A stretch of 64,000 nucleotides of DNA from Oceanobacillus oncorhynchi (GCF_000821065.1 NZ_CDGG01000001.1:806001-870000); one strand, 5' to 3'. Counted from the stretch's first letter, positions 51,691-61,099 are shown. The notes: generated by a model from the letters alone, not told the origin. Numbers and translations: made by a program.

Positions 51691-52578
51691 TTAGCTATTT
51701 TCCCTTTTCTCCTCCATGAATTGCGTATACAGTATTTGAATATATTTTCGCTTATCCTCTAATTCGGTGTGCAGTAAGGCGTTCTGATAGGAATTCATGA
51801 CACTTTCCATCAAAAATAAATTGGGATTCTCTGATTTTAGCTGTTCTAGTAAAAAGTGATGATAATATGTCAATTTATCATTTTTCAGCTTGTCCACTTT
51901 GCTGTTTAACGCTGTTAAAGTTTGCTGTAATTCGATTTTGCTGTCTTGCTCTCCAGCATCTTTTATCTGATGGTAGGGAAGAAAATAGTCAGCCTGTAAA
52001 AAGGGCGGATGTAAGTTTGCTCGTTCAATCTGCCCGAGAGCAAAATAAATCGTTTCTTCTATCGGAATTTCTGTTTTGTTGATATCCATTAATATTTTAG
52101 AGGTTAAATGGATGGTGCCGAAGCAGGTAACCGCATCGTCATAGGCGTGTTTTTGTTTCTTAGCACCGAACACGTCACAAATCCGTTCAGCCATCCACGT
52201 GACTTCCTCCAGGTATTGCTGGTTTAGGAATTCTTTTAATTCTTGATGTGCTGTATCTGAACTGGCCAAAGAAGCGAACAAGGCCATCAGGTTATGTTTT
52301 TTATCAATATGAAAACGGGCAGCAATCTGTTTAACAAAAACCTCTTTGTCTGAGGAGGATTTTCCAAGAGCAAGCTGATGGCGGTCGTGGATAACTTCCT
52401 CCTTGATAAATGACAAAATGGCCATTAAGCATTCCGTTTTGGAAGAAAAATAATTATAGAATGTTCCTTTTGATACATTGGCTGCTTCTAAAATATCCTG
52501 GATTGGAGTCGCAGAAAACCCTTTCTTAATAAAAAGCGTTTGTGCAGCTTCAATAATTTGTTTCTTTTTCTTGTTCAT
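51691..52578 (-). CDS. TetR-family regulator
   Basis: A 295-residue TetR-type repressor, longer than the usual 190-210. The N-terminal DNA-binding domain is clear: IIEAAQTLFIKKGFSATPIQDILEAANVSKGTFYNYFSSK. The remaining 230 residues are helical, ending in a coiled stretch (LQQTLTALNSKVDKLKNDKL). It is divergent from an EmrB/QacA-type efflux gene and is the likely repressor of it. Confidence 0.88.
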   Translation of the reverse strand: MNKKKKQIIEAAQTLFIKKGFSATPIQDILEAANVSKGTFYNYFSSKTECLMAILSFIKEEVIHDRHQLALGKSSSDKEVFVKQIAARFHIDKKHNLMALFASLASSDTAHQELKEFLNQQYLEEVTWMAERICDVFGAKKQKHAYDDAVTCFGTIHLTSKILMDINKTEIPIEETIYFALGQIERANLHPPFLQADYFLPYHQIKDAGEQDSKIELQQTLTALNSKVDKLKNDKLTYYHHFLLEQLKSENPNLFLMESVMNSYQNALLHTELEDKRKYIQILYTQFMEEKRENS

Positions 52579-52908
52579 GTAACCGTCCCTTTATATAAAA
52601 TTTTGCGAAAATAGAATAGGTGTACAATATTTATGATAGTCTACATCCCTTGATATATCAACATTTTAAAATCATTGAAAGATTTATGTTGCATTTATTG
52701 GACTACAGGTATAAAATAGTTAAGTCTTAAGTGAGAGGCTGCTTTGAAACAACAAATAAATGTTTTTTAACCCTCTTCTTAATGCCGTTATTTGTATGTC
52801 AGAAAAGCACTACGCAGCATAGAAACGTATTTCAGTGCAACAAAAATTTTAACATAACAGACAGAAGGAAACATGATTTTTCCTATGGAGAGAAAGTGAG
52901 GGTATATA
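52579..52908. promoter_or_regulatory. Divergent region between TetR gene and MFS gene, with palindrome
   Basis: This 330-bp gap contains the 12-bp palindrome TTGATATATCAA (52650-52661), 72 bp from the tetR start, and CTTAAG at 52726-52731. These are candidate operator elements. A short frame at 52731-52934 has no support and is not called. Confidence 0.35.
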
Positions 52909-54420
52909 ATGACAGACATAAAAGAAATGCATAAACAACCGCCTTACGGGATGATTGCTATTTTATTTATCGGGGCGTTTGTAGCTATTTTAAATGAAAC
53001 ATTATTAAACGTAGCACTGCCTTCAATAATGACAGAATTTGAAGTAAGTCCGACTACGGTTCAATGGCTGACGAATGGATATATGCTTGTGAACGGAATT
53101 CTTATTCCGGCAAGTGCGTTTTTGATTCAGCGTTTTACAAATAGAAAGTTATTTTTAACCGCAATGACATTGTTTACATTAGGTACATTAATAGCGGCTA
53201 TTTCACCGACCTTTTCCATTCTTTTACTGGCAAGGTTGATTCAGGCAGCAGGATCAGCAGTAATGATGCCATTGCTTATGAATGTCATGCTGACTGCTTT
53301 TCCAATTGAAAAGCGCGGTACGGCAATGGGAACTTTCGGTCTGGTAATGATTGTGGCGCCGGCGATTGGGCCAACATTATCTGGATGGATTGTGGAGCAC
53401 TTTGATTGGAGAACGCTATTTTATGTGGTCTTCCCAATTGCTGTGATTTCCTTATTAATCGGCGTATTCAAGCTGAAAAATATTACGCCCCAGCGTGGTA
53501 TCAAGCTGGATGTTCTATCAATTATTTTGTCCAGCTTAGGATTTGGCGGTTTATTGTATGGATTTAGTTCAGCAGGAGATTCAGAGATGGGATGGAGTCA
53601 TCCGGCTGTCTATATGACATTGATTGTCGGTGTAATTAGTATTGTCGCGCTGATTCTTCGTCAATTACGTATGGAAGATCCAATGCTTGAGTTCCGTATT
53701 TTCCGTTACCCGATGTTTGCCTTATCTTCAGCCATTTCTGTTGTATTGGCAATGGCATTATTTTCAGGAATGATTTTAATTCCGTTATATGTGCAGACTG
53801 TCCGCGGATTTACACCATTTGAAGCAGGGCTGCTCATGCTTCCTGGCGCGCTTGTGATGGGGATTATGTCGCCGATTACCGGACGTTTATTCGATAAATT
53901 CGGTGCCCGTACATTAACGCTTGTCGGGCTTACGATTACAGGTGTGACAACGTACTTCTTTACACAGTTGGATTTAGAGATTACGATCACATCGCTTATG
54001 GTCATTTTTGCGCTTCGTTCCTTTGGAATGTCGATGGTAATGATGCCTGTTATGACAAATGGGCTAAACCAATTGCCGATGCATCAAAACCCGCACGGCA
54101 CGGCGATGAACAATACGCTGCAGCAGGTATCTGGAGCTATCGGATCGGCCTTGCTGATTACGGTGATGAACAGCCGGACGAACAGTGAGGCAGAATCGCT
54201 TGCTGAGGAAGCAATGAAAAATATAGATCCGTCACAAATGCCGACTGGTGCAGCAGCAGAGCAGATGCAGACAGAAATAATGAATGAGGCAATGCTTCAC
54301 GGCATTAACTTCTCGTTCTTTATCTCCTTGTTGATTATCGGTTTAGCATTTATTCTGGCGCTGTTTATCCGGAGAGTAGGCACGGACGGGAAAATCATTA
54401 CAAAATCAAGAGCAGAATAA
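52909..54420 (+). CDS. DHA2-family MFS multidrug efflux transporter (EmrB/QacA type)
   Basis: A 503-residue permease with about 14 helices. ETLLNVALPSIMTEFEVSP and VQWLTNGYMLVNGILIP are the motif D-like start of DHA2 exporters; LARLIQAAGSAVMMPLLMNV and GTFGLVMIVAPAIGPTLSGW (motif C, antiporter type) follow. It should export drugs or similar amphiphiles with proton exchange. GTGAGGGTATATA precedes the ATG. Regulation by the divergent TetR is likely. Confidence 0.92.
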   Translation: MTDIKEMHKQPPYGMIAILFIGAFVAILNETLLNVALPSIMTEFEVSPTTVQWLTNGYMLVNGILIPASAFLIQRFTNRKLFLTAMTLFTLGTLIAAISPTFSILLLARLIQAAGSAVMMPLLMNVMLTAFPIEKRGTAMGTFGLVMIVAPAIGPTLSGWIVEHFDWRTLFYVVFPIAVISLLIGVFKLKNITPQRGIKLDVLSIILSSLGFGGLLYGFSSAGDSEMGWSHPAVYMTLIVGVISIVALILRQLRMEDPMLEFRIFRYPMFALSSAISVVLAMALFSGMILIPLYVQTVRGFTPFEAGLLMLPGALVMGIMSPITGRLFDKFGARTLTLVGLTITGVTTYFFTQLDLEITITSLMVIFALRSFGMSMVMMPVMTNGLNQLPMHQNPHGTAMNNTLQQVSGAIGSALLITVMNSRTNSEAESLAEEAMKNIDPSQMPTGAAAEQMQTEIMNEAMLHGINFSFFISLLIIGLAFILALFIRRVGTDGKIITKSRAE

Positions 54421-54428
54421 GAAAGCAG

Positions 54429-54463
54429 AAAACTATCATCTGATGGACGGGTGATAGTTTTTT
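54429..54463 (+). terminator. Terminator of the MFS gene
   Basis: AAAACTATCAT (54429-54439) pairs with GTGATAGTTTT (54451-54461) with one G-U, followed by TT, which extends the T run to six. Confidence 0.82.
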
Positions 54464-54551
54464 ATGCATGGAGACGTTATTCGCATGTTAAACTAAGGAA
54501 AGGGTTATTCATTTGATTTAAAATCTGATCAACAAAGAAAGCAGGAATAGA

Positions 54552-55439
54552 ATGATTCACATATCAAAAGTACATAAGCAAGGCAGTGCTCCGACAAATG
54601 AAGATGCCTATGTAGAAAATTTGGGAAGAAAGCTGTTTGCAGTGATTGACGGGGCAACTGGAGTAGGAGGCTTGCCAGGGAAAATAGCAGCAGAAACCAT
54701 GCAGCATCGCTTAGATAACACGAATACTGGTGCTTCGTTCATCGACTTGATTCATCAAGGAAATAGAGATTTGGCGGAGAGGACAAAACAGGAGCTGGGT
54801 CAGGAAATCAATGCCATTTCAAAAGAAAAACGCAGCACCTGCGGGATTGCAGCAATACAAATACATGAAACGTATATGGAGTATGCACAGTCCGGGGATT
54901 GCATGATTTTTGTAAAGTATCAGGATGGCGGAATACAGGCGCTTTCCTATGATCATGTTATGCGACTGGATGAAAAGGTAATCTCTGATTTATATGAAGC
55001 TATTTCCGGGAGAATCGGCGCAGATGTCAGTGGAGAAGCTTTTCAAAAGGTCTATCAAGAGGAGAAAGAACAGGTTATTCCTGCATTGGCAGCGAATCGA
55101 AGGAAGTTAAATACAGTTCAGGGTTACAGCATTATGGATGGTACAGCGGAAGCGATGGATTTTTTAAGTTATGGAAGAATTCCGCTTCAACAGGTGGAAA
55201 AGGTTCTGCTGCTTACAGATGGGATGCAGCTCTATGGAGTGGATGGCGATGTTTGGAGAGATACGGCGATGTATGCGATGGAGTATGGCATTGAACGGTT
55301 GTTGAAATATGTTGTACAGCAAGAAGAAAGCGATATCTATCTGCAAAGGTATCCGCGGTTTAAGTATGCTGATGACAAAACGGCAATACTGTTGGAATGC
55401 AGCGATGAAGAGAGAGGTTTCATCGAAAAATCGAAATAA
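54552..55439 (+). CDS. PP2C-like protein phosphatase domain protein
   Basis: A 295-residue protein built as a single PP2C domain. Metal-site aspartates are visible in PTNEDAYVEN, FAVIDGATGVGG, LLLTDGMQLYG and FKYADDKTAILLE; STCGIAAIQIHE and EYAQSGDCMIFV fill the core strands. The DGATG replaces the more usual DGMGG, a variation also found in stand-alone bacterial PP2C proteins. No kinase or sensor domain is attached. AAAGCAGGAATAG precedes the ATG. The partner is unknown. Confidence 0.8.
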   Translation: MIHISKVHKQGSAPTNEDAYVENLGRKLFAVIDGATGVGGLPGKIAAETMQHRLDNTNTGASFIDLIHQGNRDLAERTKQELGQEINAISKEKRSTCGIAAIQIHETYMEYAQSGDCMIFVKYQDGGIQALSYDHVMRLDEKVISDLYEAISGRIGADVSGEAFQKVYQEEKEQVIPALAANRRKLNTVQGYSIMDGTAEAMDFLSYGRIPLQQVEKVLLLTDGMQLYGVDGDVWRDTAMYAMEYGIERLLKYVVQQEESDIYLQRYPRFKYADDKTAILLECSDEERGFIEKSK

Positions 55440-55489
55440 CCTGGCAGCAGTTCATTTCCACGGAAAGTGATATCGCTACAATATGCAAC

Positions 55490-55575
55490 AAGAGAAGTGT
55501 AAAGCGAAGGAATAGGGAAACTGCTTGAGGAAGTTCAATAAAAGAAGCTATACTAAAGGAAGCAGGCTTCATTTA
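55490..55575 (+). pseudogene. Possible acetyltransferase (GNAT) remnant
   Basis: Between the phosphatase and manA, one frame reads SEGIGKLLEEVQ and a neighbouring one EAILKEAGFI, each ended by a stop. GIGKLLEEV resembles the acetyl-CoA-binding loop of GNAT enzymes and EAGFI a later strand. Frameshifts and the short length make this tentative. Confidence 0.3.
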
Positions 55576-55643
55576 AAAGAATAGAGCAACAGGTAACAAT
55601 AAGAAATTTTAGGGGAAGCAAGATTTTTCTGAGGAGGATCTGT

Positions 55644-56600
55644 ATGTATAATGAACCACTTTTTTTAGAACCGGTTTTGCAGGAAAGAATTTGGGGAGGA
55701 AAGAAGCTTCAAACAGAATTCGGTTATTCGACGCCTTATGAACGTACGGGCGAAGCGTGGGTTATTTCCGCTCATCCGAACGGACCATGCCAAATCAAAA
55801 ATGGACCGCTCGAGGGCAGGACACTTCAAGATGCGTGGGAAAACCATAAGGAATTATTTAATAGAGCAGAGGCTGCAGGAGAGACGTACCCGCTTTTAGT
55901 TAAAATCCTGGATGCGAATGAAAATCTTTCTGTTCAAGTTCATCCGGATGATATCTATGCCCAGAAACAAGAGGGCGTTCCTTATGGAAAAACAGAATGC
56001 TGGTACGTACTGGATGCGGAAGAAGGAGCAGAATTAATCTTGGGCCATCATGCCGACAGCCGGGAAGAGCTGAAGCAAGCAATGGAAAATGGCGAGTGGG
56101 ATACGCTGTTAAAACGCGTGCCTGTAACCGCAGGAGATTTTGTCTATGTGCCAAGCGGAACCATTCATGCCATTGGTGCAGGAATTGTCATTTTAGAAAC
56201 ACAGCAAAGCTCGGATATTACGTATCGTGTCTATGACTATGACCGCACGGATACCAGCGGGGAGCCAAGGGAATTACATCTCGAACAGGCTGCTGAAGTA
56301 ACCAATGTACCTCATGAAGATCCGAGTGTGGGAACACTTCAGGAAGCAATAGAGGATTTGACAGTCCAAAAACTTGTCGAGGAAACTTATTTTACGGTCT
56401 ATCATTGGGATTTACAAGGAGACGCCATGATGGAAAGAGATAAAGATTTTCTGCAGGTGAGTGTAATCAAAGGAGAAGCTTCGATTACGATAGATGATAA
56501 AACCTTCTCTATTGAAAAGGGAAATCATTTTGTTATTCCTCATACGGTAAAAGCATTTTCTTTAAAAGGAAATGCGGAGATGGTTGTGTCTCATACGTAG
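55644..56600 (+). CDS. manA: Mannose-6-phosphate isomerase
   Basis: A 318-residue type I phosphomannose isomerase that interconverts mannose 6-phosphate and fructose 6-phosphate. EPVLQERIWGGKKL starts the protein; the zinc ligands lie in LSVQVHPDD, GKTECWYVLD and VPSGTIHAIG. The length fits the Bacillus ManA/Pmi group. GAGGAGGATCTGT precedes the ATG. It is not next to a mannose PTS here, so it may serve general sugar-phosphate metabolism. Confidence 0.95.
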   Translation: MYNEPLFLEPVLQERIWGGKKLQTEFGYSTPYERTGEAWVISAHPNGPCQIKNGPLEGRTLQDAWENHKELFNRAEAAGETYPLLVKILDANENLSVQVHPDDIYAQKQEGVPYGKTECWYVLDAEEGAELILGHHADSREELKQAMENGEWDTLLKRVPVTAGDFVYVPSGTIHAIGAGIVILETQQSSDITYRVYDYDRTDTSGEPRELHLEQAAEVTNVPHEDPSVGTLQEAIEDLTVQKLVEETYFTVYHWDLQGDAMMERDKDFLQVSVIKGEASITIDDKTFSIEKGNHFVIPHTVKAFSLKGNAEMVVSHT

Positions 56601-56696
56601 CAGGTGAAGGGCATTGAAAAACAACCCGTGTTTATTGAGCAGTCTGAAGTGAATGAAGGGGAAACAAACATTTCCTGGTAATTAATAAATGAAGAA

Positions 56697-56745
56697 AAGA
56701 AGTGGAGCTGTACACTCCTGTATCTGTATGCAGCTCCATTTCTTT
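56697..56745. terminator. Bidirectional terminator between manA and tetR
   Basis: TGGAGCTG (56703-56710) and CAGCTCCA (56731-56738), extended outward by A/T pairs, form a stem with TTTCTTTT on the plus side and TTCTTTTCTTC on the minus side, between convergent genes. Confidence 0.8.
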
Positions 56746-56752
56746 TACATTC

Positions 56753-57349
56753 TTATGTATGCGAAGTAGATTTTATCTTTGTGACTGTTCTGGCAATATC
56801 GTCCGCATCACAAATAATGCGCGAGATCGTTTCTGATATTTCTTTCGGACTTTGATGCATTCCAGTTTTTATCCATTCATTTAATACTTCTATCGTACCG
56901 GAAACTTGAAAGGAAACATTATACTTTTCGAAATCAGCATTTTGAAGGACGCCATGCCGCTTTCTGTCTTCCAGTTCTTTTTCTGTAATTTTTTCTTTTA
57001 CTTTTGACAGCAGCAGGCTGCTTCTTTGCTCATTCATAAATAGTTTAAAAATCTTCTGGTTTTGAAGAATAGCTTCTGCTACTTTTTCCATAAATTCTGT
57101 TAGCGTAATAGACTGACTGCCGCCGTATAGTTCATCAATCCACTGCAAAAGCTGATGTAATAATTCATTTTCTAACTGGTTGTAAAGGTCGAATATATCT
57201 TGGTAATGTAAATAAAAGGTTCCCCGTCCTATATCCGCTAAATTGGAAACTTCTGAAACGGTTATTTTCGTTAATTCTTTTTCTTCCAGGAGCGTTAAAA
57301 AGGTATTTTTAATTGCTTTTTGTGTTTTTTTCGTACGTCGGTCCACCAT
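56753..57349 (-). CDS. TetR-family regulator
   Basis: A 198-residue TetR-type repressor with RTKKTQKAIKNTFLTLLEEK and then ITVSEVSNLADIGRGTFYLHYQD as DNA-binding domain; the C-terminal half is the helical TetR_C type found in YezE/DhaS-like regulators. The ATG at 57349 is chosen because the ATG at 57358 lies in the AAAGGATG site. It is divergent from a quinone reductase gene. Confidence 0.88.
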   Translation of the reverse strand: MVDRRTKKTQKAIKNTFLTLLEEKELTKITVSEVSNLADIGRGTFYLHYQDIFDLYNQLENELLHQLLQWIDELYGGSQSITLTEFMEKVAEAILQNQKIFKLFMNEQRSSLLLSKVKEKITEKELEDRKRHGVLQNADFEKYNVSFQVSGTIEVLNEWIKTGMHQSPKEISETISRIICDADDIARTVTKIKSTSHT

Positions 57350-57402
57350 CTTTTTCATCCTTTCTAAACACTATTTGAGAAACTGTTTATTTATTTACAG
57401 AT

Positions 57403-57447
57403 GAACAGAAATTGAATATTGTTCCTTTATTAATGCGATTATATAAT
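57403..57447 (+). promoter_or_regulatory. Promoter and operator of the quinone reductase gene
   Basis: TTGTTC (57419-57424) and TATAAT (57442-57447) are 17 bp apart. The inverted repeat GAACA-N12-TGTTC (57403-57424) covers the -35 element, where bound TetR would block polymerase. A related AACAGATGTTC-like site follows at about 57464. Confidence 0.6.
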
Positions 57448-57504
57448 ACATGTATACATTAATAAACAGATGTTCATAAAAGTATGTAAGAAGAGGCGGA
57501 TAAC

Positions 57505-58101
57505 ATGGTTCAAAATAAACGTTCTACAGCAAAAAATATTGTAATTATTTATGCATATCCAAATGATAACGGATTTAATTCCGCTATTTTTTCAACCGTA
57601 GAAAAGAATATTTCATCAAAGCATCATGTGAAGGTTATTGATTTATATAAAGATAAGTATAATCCGGTTTTATACTTTGATGATACACATAAAAGAAGAA
57701 ATTTACAGTTCGATGAAGAAGTAAAAGGATATAGAGAAATAGTGTCATGGGCAACGCATCTTATTTTCATTTTTCCAATCTGGTGGGGCGGAATGCCAGC
57801 TATTTTAAAGGGATTTATCGACCGTGTTTTTGCAAAAGGATTTGCATATGAATATAAAGGTATTGTACCAGTCGGTCTGTTGAAAAATAAAACAAGCTGG
57901 ATTATTACAACCCACGATACCCCTTCATTCTATGCGAAAATCGTACAGCAAGATTATGGAAAAGTGTTAAAGAAGCAAGTGCTTAAAATGTGCGGCATTA
58001 CACCAACAACAGTACATACCATGTCTTTTTTAAGATATACAAAAGAAAAGAGCAGAAAAAGGTTTTTACAGCGAATGACAAAAGAAGCGCAAAAAATCTA
58101 A
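57505..58101 (+). CDS. NAD(P)H dehydrogenase (quinone), flavodoxin-like fold
   Basis: A 198-residue member of the NQO1/KefF/MdaB family. IVIIYAYPNDNGFNSAIFS forms the flavin phosphate loop, and FIFPIWWGGMPAILKGFIDRVFAKGFAYEY is the characteristic FMN/FAD pocket. It would reduce quinones or similar electrophiles by two electrons. AGAAGAGGCG precedes the ATG. A TetR gene is divergent, a common arrangement for quinone- or aldehyde-responsive reductases. Confidence 0.9.
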   Translation: MVQNKRSTAKNIVIIYAYPNDNGFNSAIFSTVEKNISSKHHVKVIDLYKDKYNPVLYFDDTHKRRNLQFDEEVKGYREIVSWATHLIFIFPIWWGGMPAILKGFIDRVFAKGFAYEYKGIVPVGLLKNKTSWIITTHDTPSFYAKIVQQDYGKVLKKQVLKMCGITPTTVHTMSFLRYTKEKSRKRFLQRMTKEAQKI

Positions 58102-58133
58102 GTAATGCTTGAAATAGAAACTGGAGGATTATC

Positions 58134-58709
58134 ATGCAATCGACGAAATACTATTTAGAAAAAATGAATGTAACGAATATCAATATAAAGGTTCTTTATA
58201 ATTATTTAGAACAGGAATTTGGCCGGGGGGAGTTATTTCCCCGTTTTGTGATACGGCGTAATTTCAAAAAGAGCATTTGGGAAGCTGTCTATCTTACGGA
58301 TGGGCAGGAAAAATATGGCTATGCTATTTATCAGAAGGCGCCTGGGTTTAAAGGTGTTTTTATTGCATATCTGGCTATTCTTCCAAAATATCAATCAAAA
58401 GGCCTTGGCAGTGAACTCATTCGTCAGTTAAATGCGTTGTTTCCTGATGGTATTTTACTGGAGGTGGAGGATCCGGACGCTGCGAAGGATGAGAAGGATC
58501 AGGCAACGAGGCTTCGGCGAATCCGCTTTTATGAAAGAAATGGACTGGCTGTGAATCCGGATATGAAGGTAAATACGTTTTTTGTCCCATTTCGAATGAT
58601 GGATAATTTAGGTGGGACAGAGGCTTATGATATTTCTTTTTATCAAAAGCTGTATAATCGTATTTTGAGATTGCCGTTAGGGAGTATATTTATTAAGGAG
58701 AATCGGTAA
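58134..58709 (+). CDS. GNAT-family N-acetyltransferase
   Basis: A 191-residue acetyltransferase. FIAYLAILPKYQSKGLGSEL is the acetyl-CoA site (motif A, Q/R-x-x-G-x-G/A), followed by RRIRFYERNGL, the motif B region. The N-terminal 60 residues are variable. ACTGGAGG precedes the ATG. It lies 32 nt after the quinone reductase and is probably co-transcribed. The substrate is unknown. Confidence 0.85.
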   Translation: MQSTKYYLEKMNVTNINIKVLYNYLEQEFGRGELFPRFVIRRNFKKSIWEAVYLTDGQEKYGYAIYQKAPGFKGVFIAYLAILPKYQSKGLGSELIRQLNALFPDGILLEVEDPDAAKDEKDQATRLRRIRFYERNGLAVNPDMKVNTFFVPFRMMDNLGGTEAYDISFYQKLYNRILRLPLGSIFIKENR

Positions 58710-58764
58710 TATGCCATCATGCAGGTAAATGAAAGAAAGAACTGTGTACAGCTTGATTAGCAGC

Positions 58765-58803
58765 AAAAAAGAAGTCGGAGCTCTGTTTCCGGCTTCTTTT
58801 TTT
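58765..58803. terminator. Bidirectional terminator between GNAT and galactitol operon
   Basis: AAAAAAGAAGTCGGA (58765-58779) pairs with TCCGGCTTCTTTTTT (58788-58802), one G-U pair, between convergent genes. Confidence 0.9.
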
Positions 58804-58815
58804 CAATTTCACAGC

Positions 58816-59862
58816 CTAAGGATGAAAAAGAACTTTCACAGCGTCTATTTCTTTATGAATAAGCTGTTGGAAAATCTCAGGACCTTTCTCCAGCGGAAGA
58901 TGATGAGAAATCATCGGCTTTACATCTAGCTGTCCTGTTTTCATATAATAGAGTCCCGTAGTCCATTCCTTCCCTGGAAAAGGTGCAGATAATGCATTCC
59001 AGGCACCTAAGATCCGCAATTCATTTCGGACGATTCTTTCAAAATAATAGCGATGGAGGGTAATATCGCCATAGGGAATACCTAAGTATAAAACCTCTCC
59101 ACCTTTTTTAGGGAGCGCTAGCACCTGCTCGCTTGTCAGGGGAGAACCTGCTGATTCTACGGCCAGATCAACACCAGAGGAAGCGGTATGTTTTTTTATA
59201 ACCGTTTCTGTATCTTCTTTCAGCGGGTTAATCAGAATATCAGCGCCCAGCTGTTTAGCGATTTTTAGTTTGTTTTCATCAATATCAATGGCGAAAATGG
59301 TTGCTGATCCAAAAATTTTTGCCCACTGCACGGAAAGAAGCCCAATACTGCCAACGCCCATGATTGCTACTGCTGCACCTGGCTGGATAGAGGTACGGTA
59401 AAAACCGTGCAGCACGACAGAAGATGGTTCCAGCAGGGAGGCAGTGTCAAAATCAATTTCATCCGGGAGCGGCAGCGCGTGAGATGCAGGCAAGACCACG
59501 TATTCGGCATAAGCTCCCGGCTGTTTTGCGCCAATAACCGTCAGGTCTGTACAGCGGGTTGGAAATCCCTGTCTGCAGTAGATGCAATTCCCGCAGGCAA
59601 AGGTCGGGCAAGCAGCTATGCGGTCGCCTTCTTTCCATTGTGTTACCGCACTGCCCATAGCAGCTACCACTCCTGAAAATTCATGGCCAAAAGTGGTTCC
59701 TGGAACATAAGGACCAAGCTTTTTATAGCGGGATAAATCTGAACCGCATATGCCGGCGGATTGTACCTGAATAAGAATGTCCTCTTCACGAATAATTTGA
59801 GGAATAGGTGTATCTTCTTCATAACGTAAATCCTCTATATCGTATAAATTTAGAGCTTTCAA
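58816..59862 (-). CDS. gatD: Zinc-type alcohol dehydrogenase, GatD-like (galactitol-1-phosphate 5-dehydrogenase)
   Basis: A 348-residue medium-chain dehydrogenase. The catalytic zinc site lies in AGICGSDLSRYK and FGHEFSGVVAA; the structural zinc cysteines in CPTFACGNCIYCRQGFPTRC; the NAD fold in VAIMGVGSIGLL. The late segment RNELRILGAWNALSAPFPGKEW resembles GatD of E. coli (KELTVIGSWMNYSSPWPGQEW), which oxidises galactitol 1-phosphate to tagatose 6-phosphate. Being in one operon with a galactitol-class PTS supports this. It is the last gene of the operon. Confidence 0.85.
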   Translation of the reverse strand: MKALNLYDIEDLRYEEDTPIPQIIREEDILIQVQSAGICGSDLSRYKKLGPYVPGTTFGHEFSGVVAAMGSAVTQWKEGDRIAACPTFACGNCIYCRQGFPTRCTDLTVIGAKQPGAYAEYVVLPASHALPLPDEIDFDTASLLEPSSVVLHGFYRTSIQPGAAVAIMGVGSIGLLSVQWAKIFGSATIFAIDIDENKLKIAKQLGADILINPLKEDTETVIKKHTASSGVDLAVESAGSPLTSEQVLALPKKGGEVLYLGIPYGDITLHRYYFERIVRNELRILGAWNALSAPFPGKEWTTGLYYMKTGQLDVKPMISHHLPLEKGPEIFQQLIHKEIDAVKVLFHP

Positions 59863-59876
59863 GTCAGAACTCCTCT

Positions 59877-60029
59877 CTAATGCGATTGATTTGATTTCTT
59901 ACTTCTTTTTACTAAGAAATAGGCAGCAATACCAACGACAATGGAATTGAAGATAACCTGGTATTCAAAATAAAATTGACTGATGCCGCGCATTGGACCG
60001 AGCATAAAATCTAAAAACATATCAACCAT
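59877..60029 (-). CDS. Unknown 50-residue membrane protein in galactitol operon
   Basis: A small protein starting MVDMFLDFMLGPMRGISQFY, with one strong hydrophobic helix (VIFNSIVVGIAAYFLV) and a basic tail KRSKKSNQSH. GAGGTTTTAAT precedes the ATG, and the gene fits tightly between two dehydrogenase genes (14 nt and 35 nt away). Its position and translation signals argue that it is real. I do not recognise a family with a known function; an accessory peptide of the PTS is a guess. Confidence 0.7.
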   Translation of the reverse strand: MVDMFLDFMLGPMRGISQFYFEYQVIFNSIVVGIAAYFLVKRSKKSNQSH

Positions 60030-60064
60030 ATTAAAACCTCATTTCGATTTATATTTCAGACACT

Positions 60065-61099
60065 TTAATCATCCAGAGGGGTGAGCATGACTTTTATGGC
60101 TTCCCCGCTTTTTATTGCCTGGTAAGCTTCATCCCACTGATTGATAGAATATGCATGTGTTACGAGGCTTTTTGCATCTACTTTGCCTTCTTTCATTAAT
60201 TGGATGGAGGGTTCCCAGTCAGCAGGCTTTTGACTTCTGCTTCCGACTACCTTTATTTCCTTTTGAATGACTTTTTCCATATCAAGGGAAACCTGAGCTT
60301 CCGGGAAAATACCAATTTGCGCATAGTGTCCTTTTTTTCTTAATAAATCAAGACCTTGGTTGGCAGCGTGAATCGATCCGGAGCACTCTAAAAGTACATC
60401 TGCACCGTACCCATCTGTCAGTTCATTTACTTTGTTTTTCAGGTTTTCTTTTTGAAGGTTAATGACATAATCGATGCCAATTTCTTTTGCTTTATCCAGA
60501 CGAACCTGATCATTTGTCAGGCCGGCAATTAAAACGGATGCACCATTGCTTTTGGCTACTTGGGCTGCCAGTAAGCCGATTGGACCTGGCCCGAGAACAA
60601 TGACTAAATCACCCTCGCGAATTTCTGTTTTTTGGATAGCGTGATATGTGCACGCCAAAGGCTCTGTCATTGCAGCAGACTGGTCATCCACTTCTTTTGG
60701 CAGGTGGTGAAGGCTTTCTTCACGCGCGATAAGATACTTAGCAAAGCCGCCATTTATTTGGCTTCCCAATCCTTTACGGTGATTGCATAAATTGTAGTCT
60801 CCTGATTGGCAATACTTACATTCTCCGCAGATATAGAAGGTAGTTTCTGATGTCACGCGATCTCCTACTTTAAACTTGGTAACGCCATCTCCAATCTCTG
60901 CGATTTCTCCAGAAAATTCATGTCCTAAGGTAACTGGAGCCGCGACTTTATAATGTCCTTCGTAGGTATGGATATCGGAGCCGCAGATACCTGCCCAAGC
61001 TACTTTGATTTTTACATGAAGACTGGATACAACAGGCTCCTCTACATCTTGCATGTGTAAATTCCCATGTCCCAGTTCTGTTTTTACAAGAGCTTTCAT
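60065..61099 (-). CDS. Zinc-type alcohol dehydrogenase, sorbitol/threonine dehydrogenase-like
   Basis: A 344-residue medium-chain dehydrogenase. Catalytic zinc residues appear in AGICGSDIHTYEGHYK and LGHEFSGEIAEIG, structural cysteines in CGECKYCQSGDYNLC, and the nucleotide fold in VIVLGPGPIGLLAAQVA. It is related to polyol dehydrogenases but differs from the GatD-like gene two genes downstream. In a galactitol-type PTS operon it may act on a second hexitol or hexitol phosphate. Confidence 0.85.
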   Translation of the reverse strand: MKALVKTELGHGNLHMQDVEEPVVSSLHVKIKVAWAGICGSDIHTYEGHYKVAAPVTLGHEFSGEIAEIGDGVTKFKVGDRVTSETTFYICGECKYCQSGDYNLCNHRKGLGSQINGGFAKYLIAREESLHHLPKEVDDQSAAMTEPLACTYHAIQKTEIREGDLVIVLGPGPIGLLAAQVAKSNGASVLIAGLTNDQVRLDKAKEIGIDYVINLQKENLKNKVNELTDGYGADVLLECSGSIHAANQGLDLLRKKGHYAQIGIFPEAQVSLDMEKVIQKEIKVVGSRSQKPADWEPSIQLMKEGKVDAKSLVTHAYSINQWDEAYQAIKSGEAIKVMLTPLDD

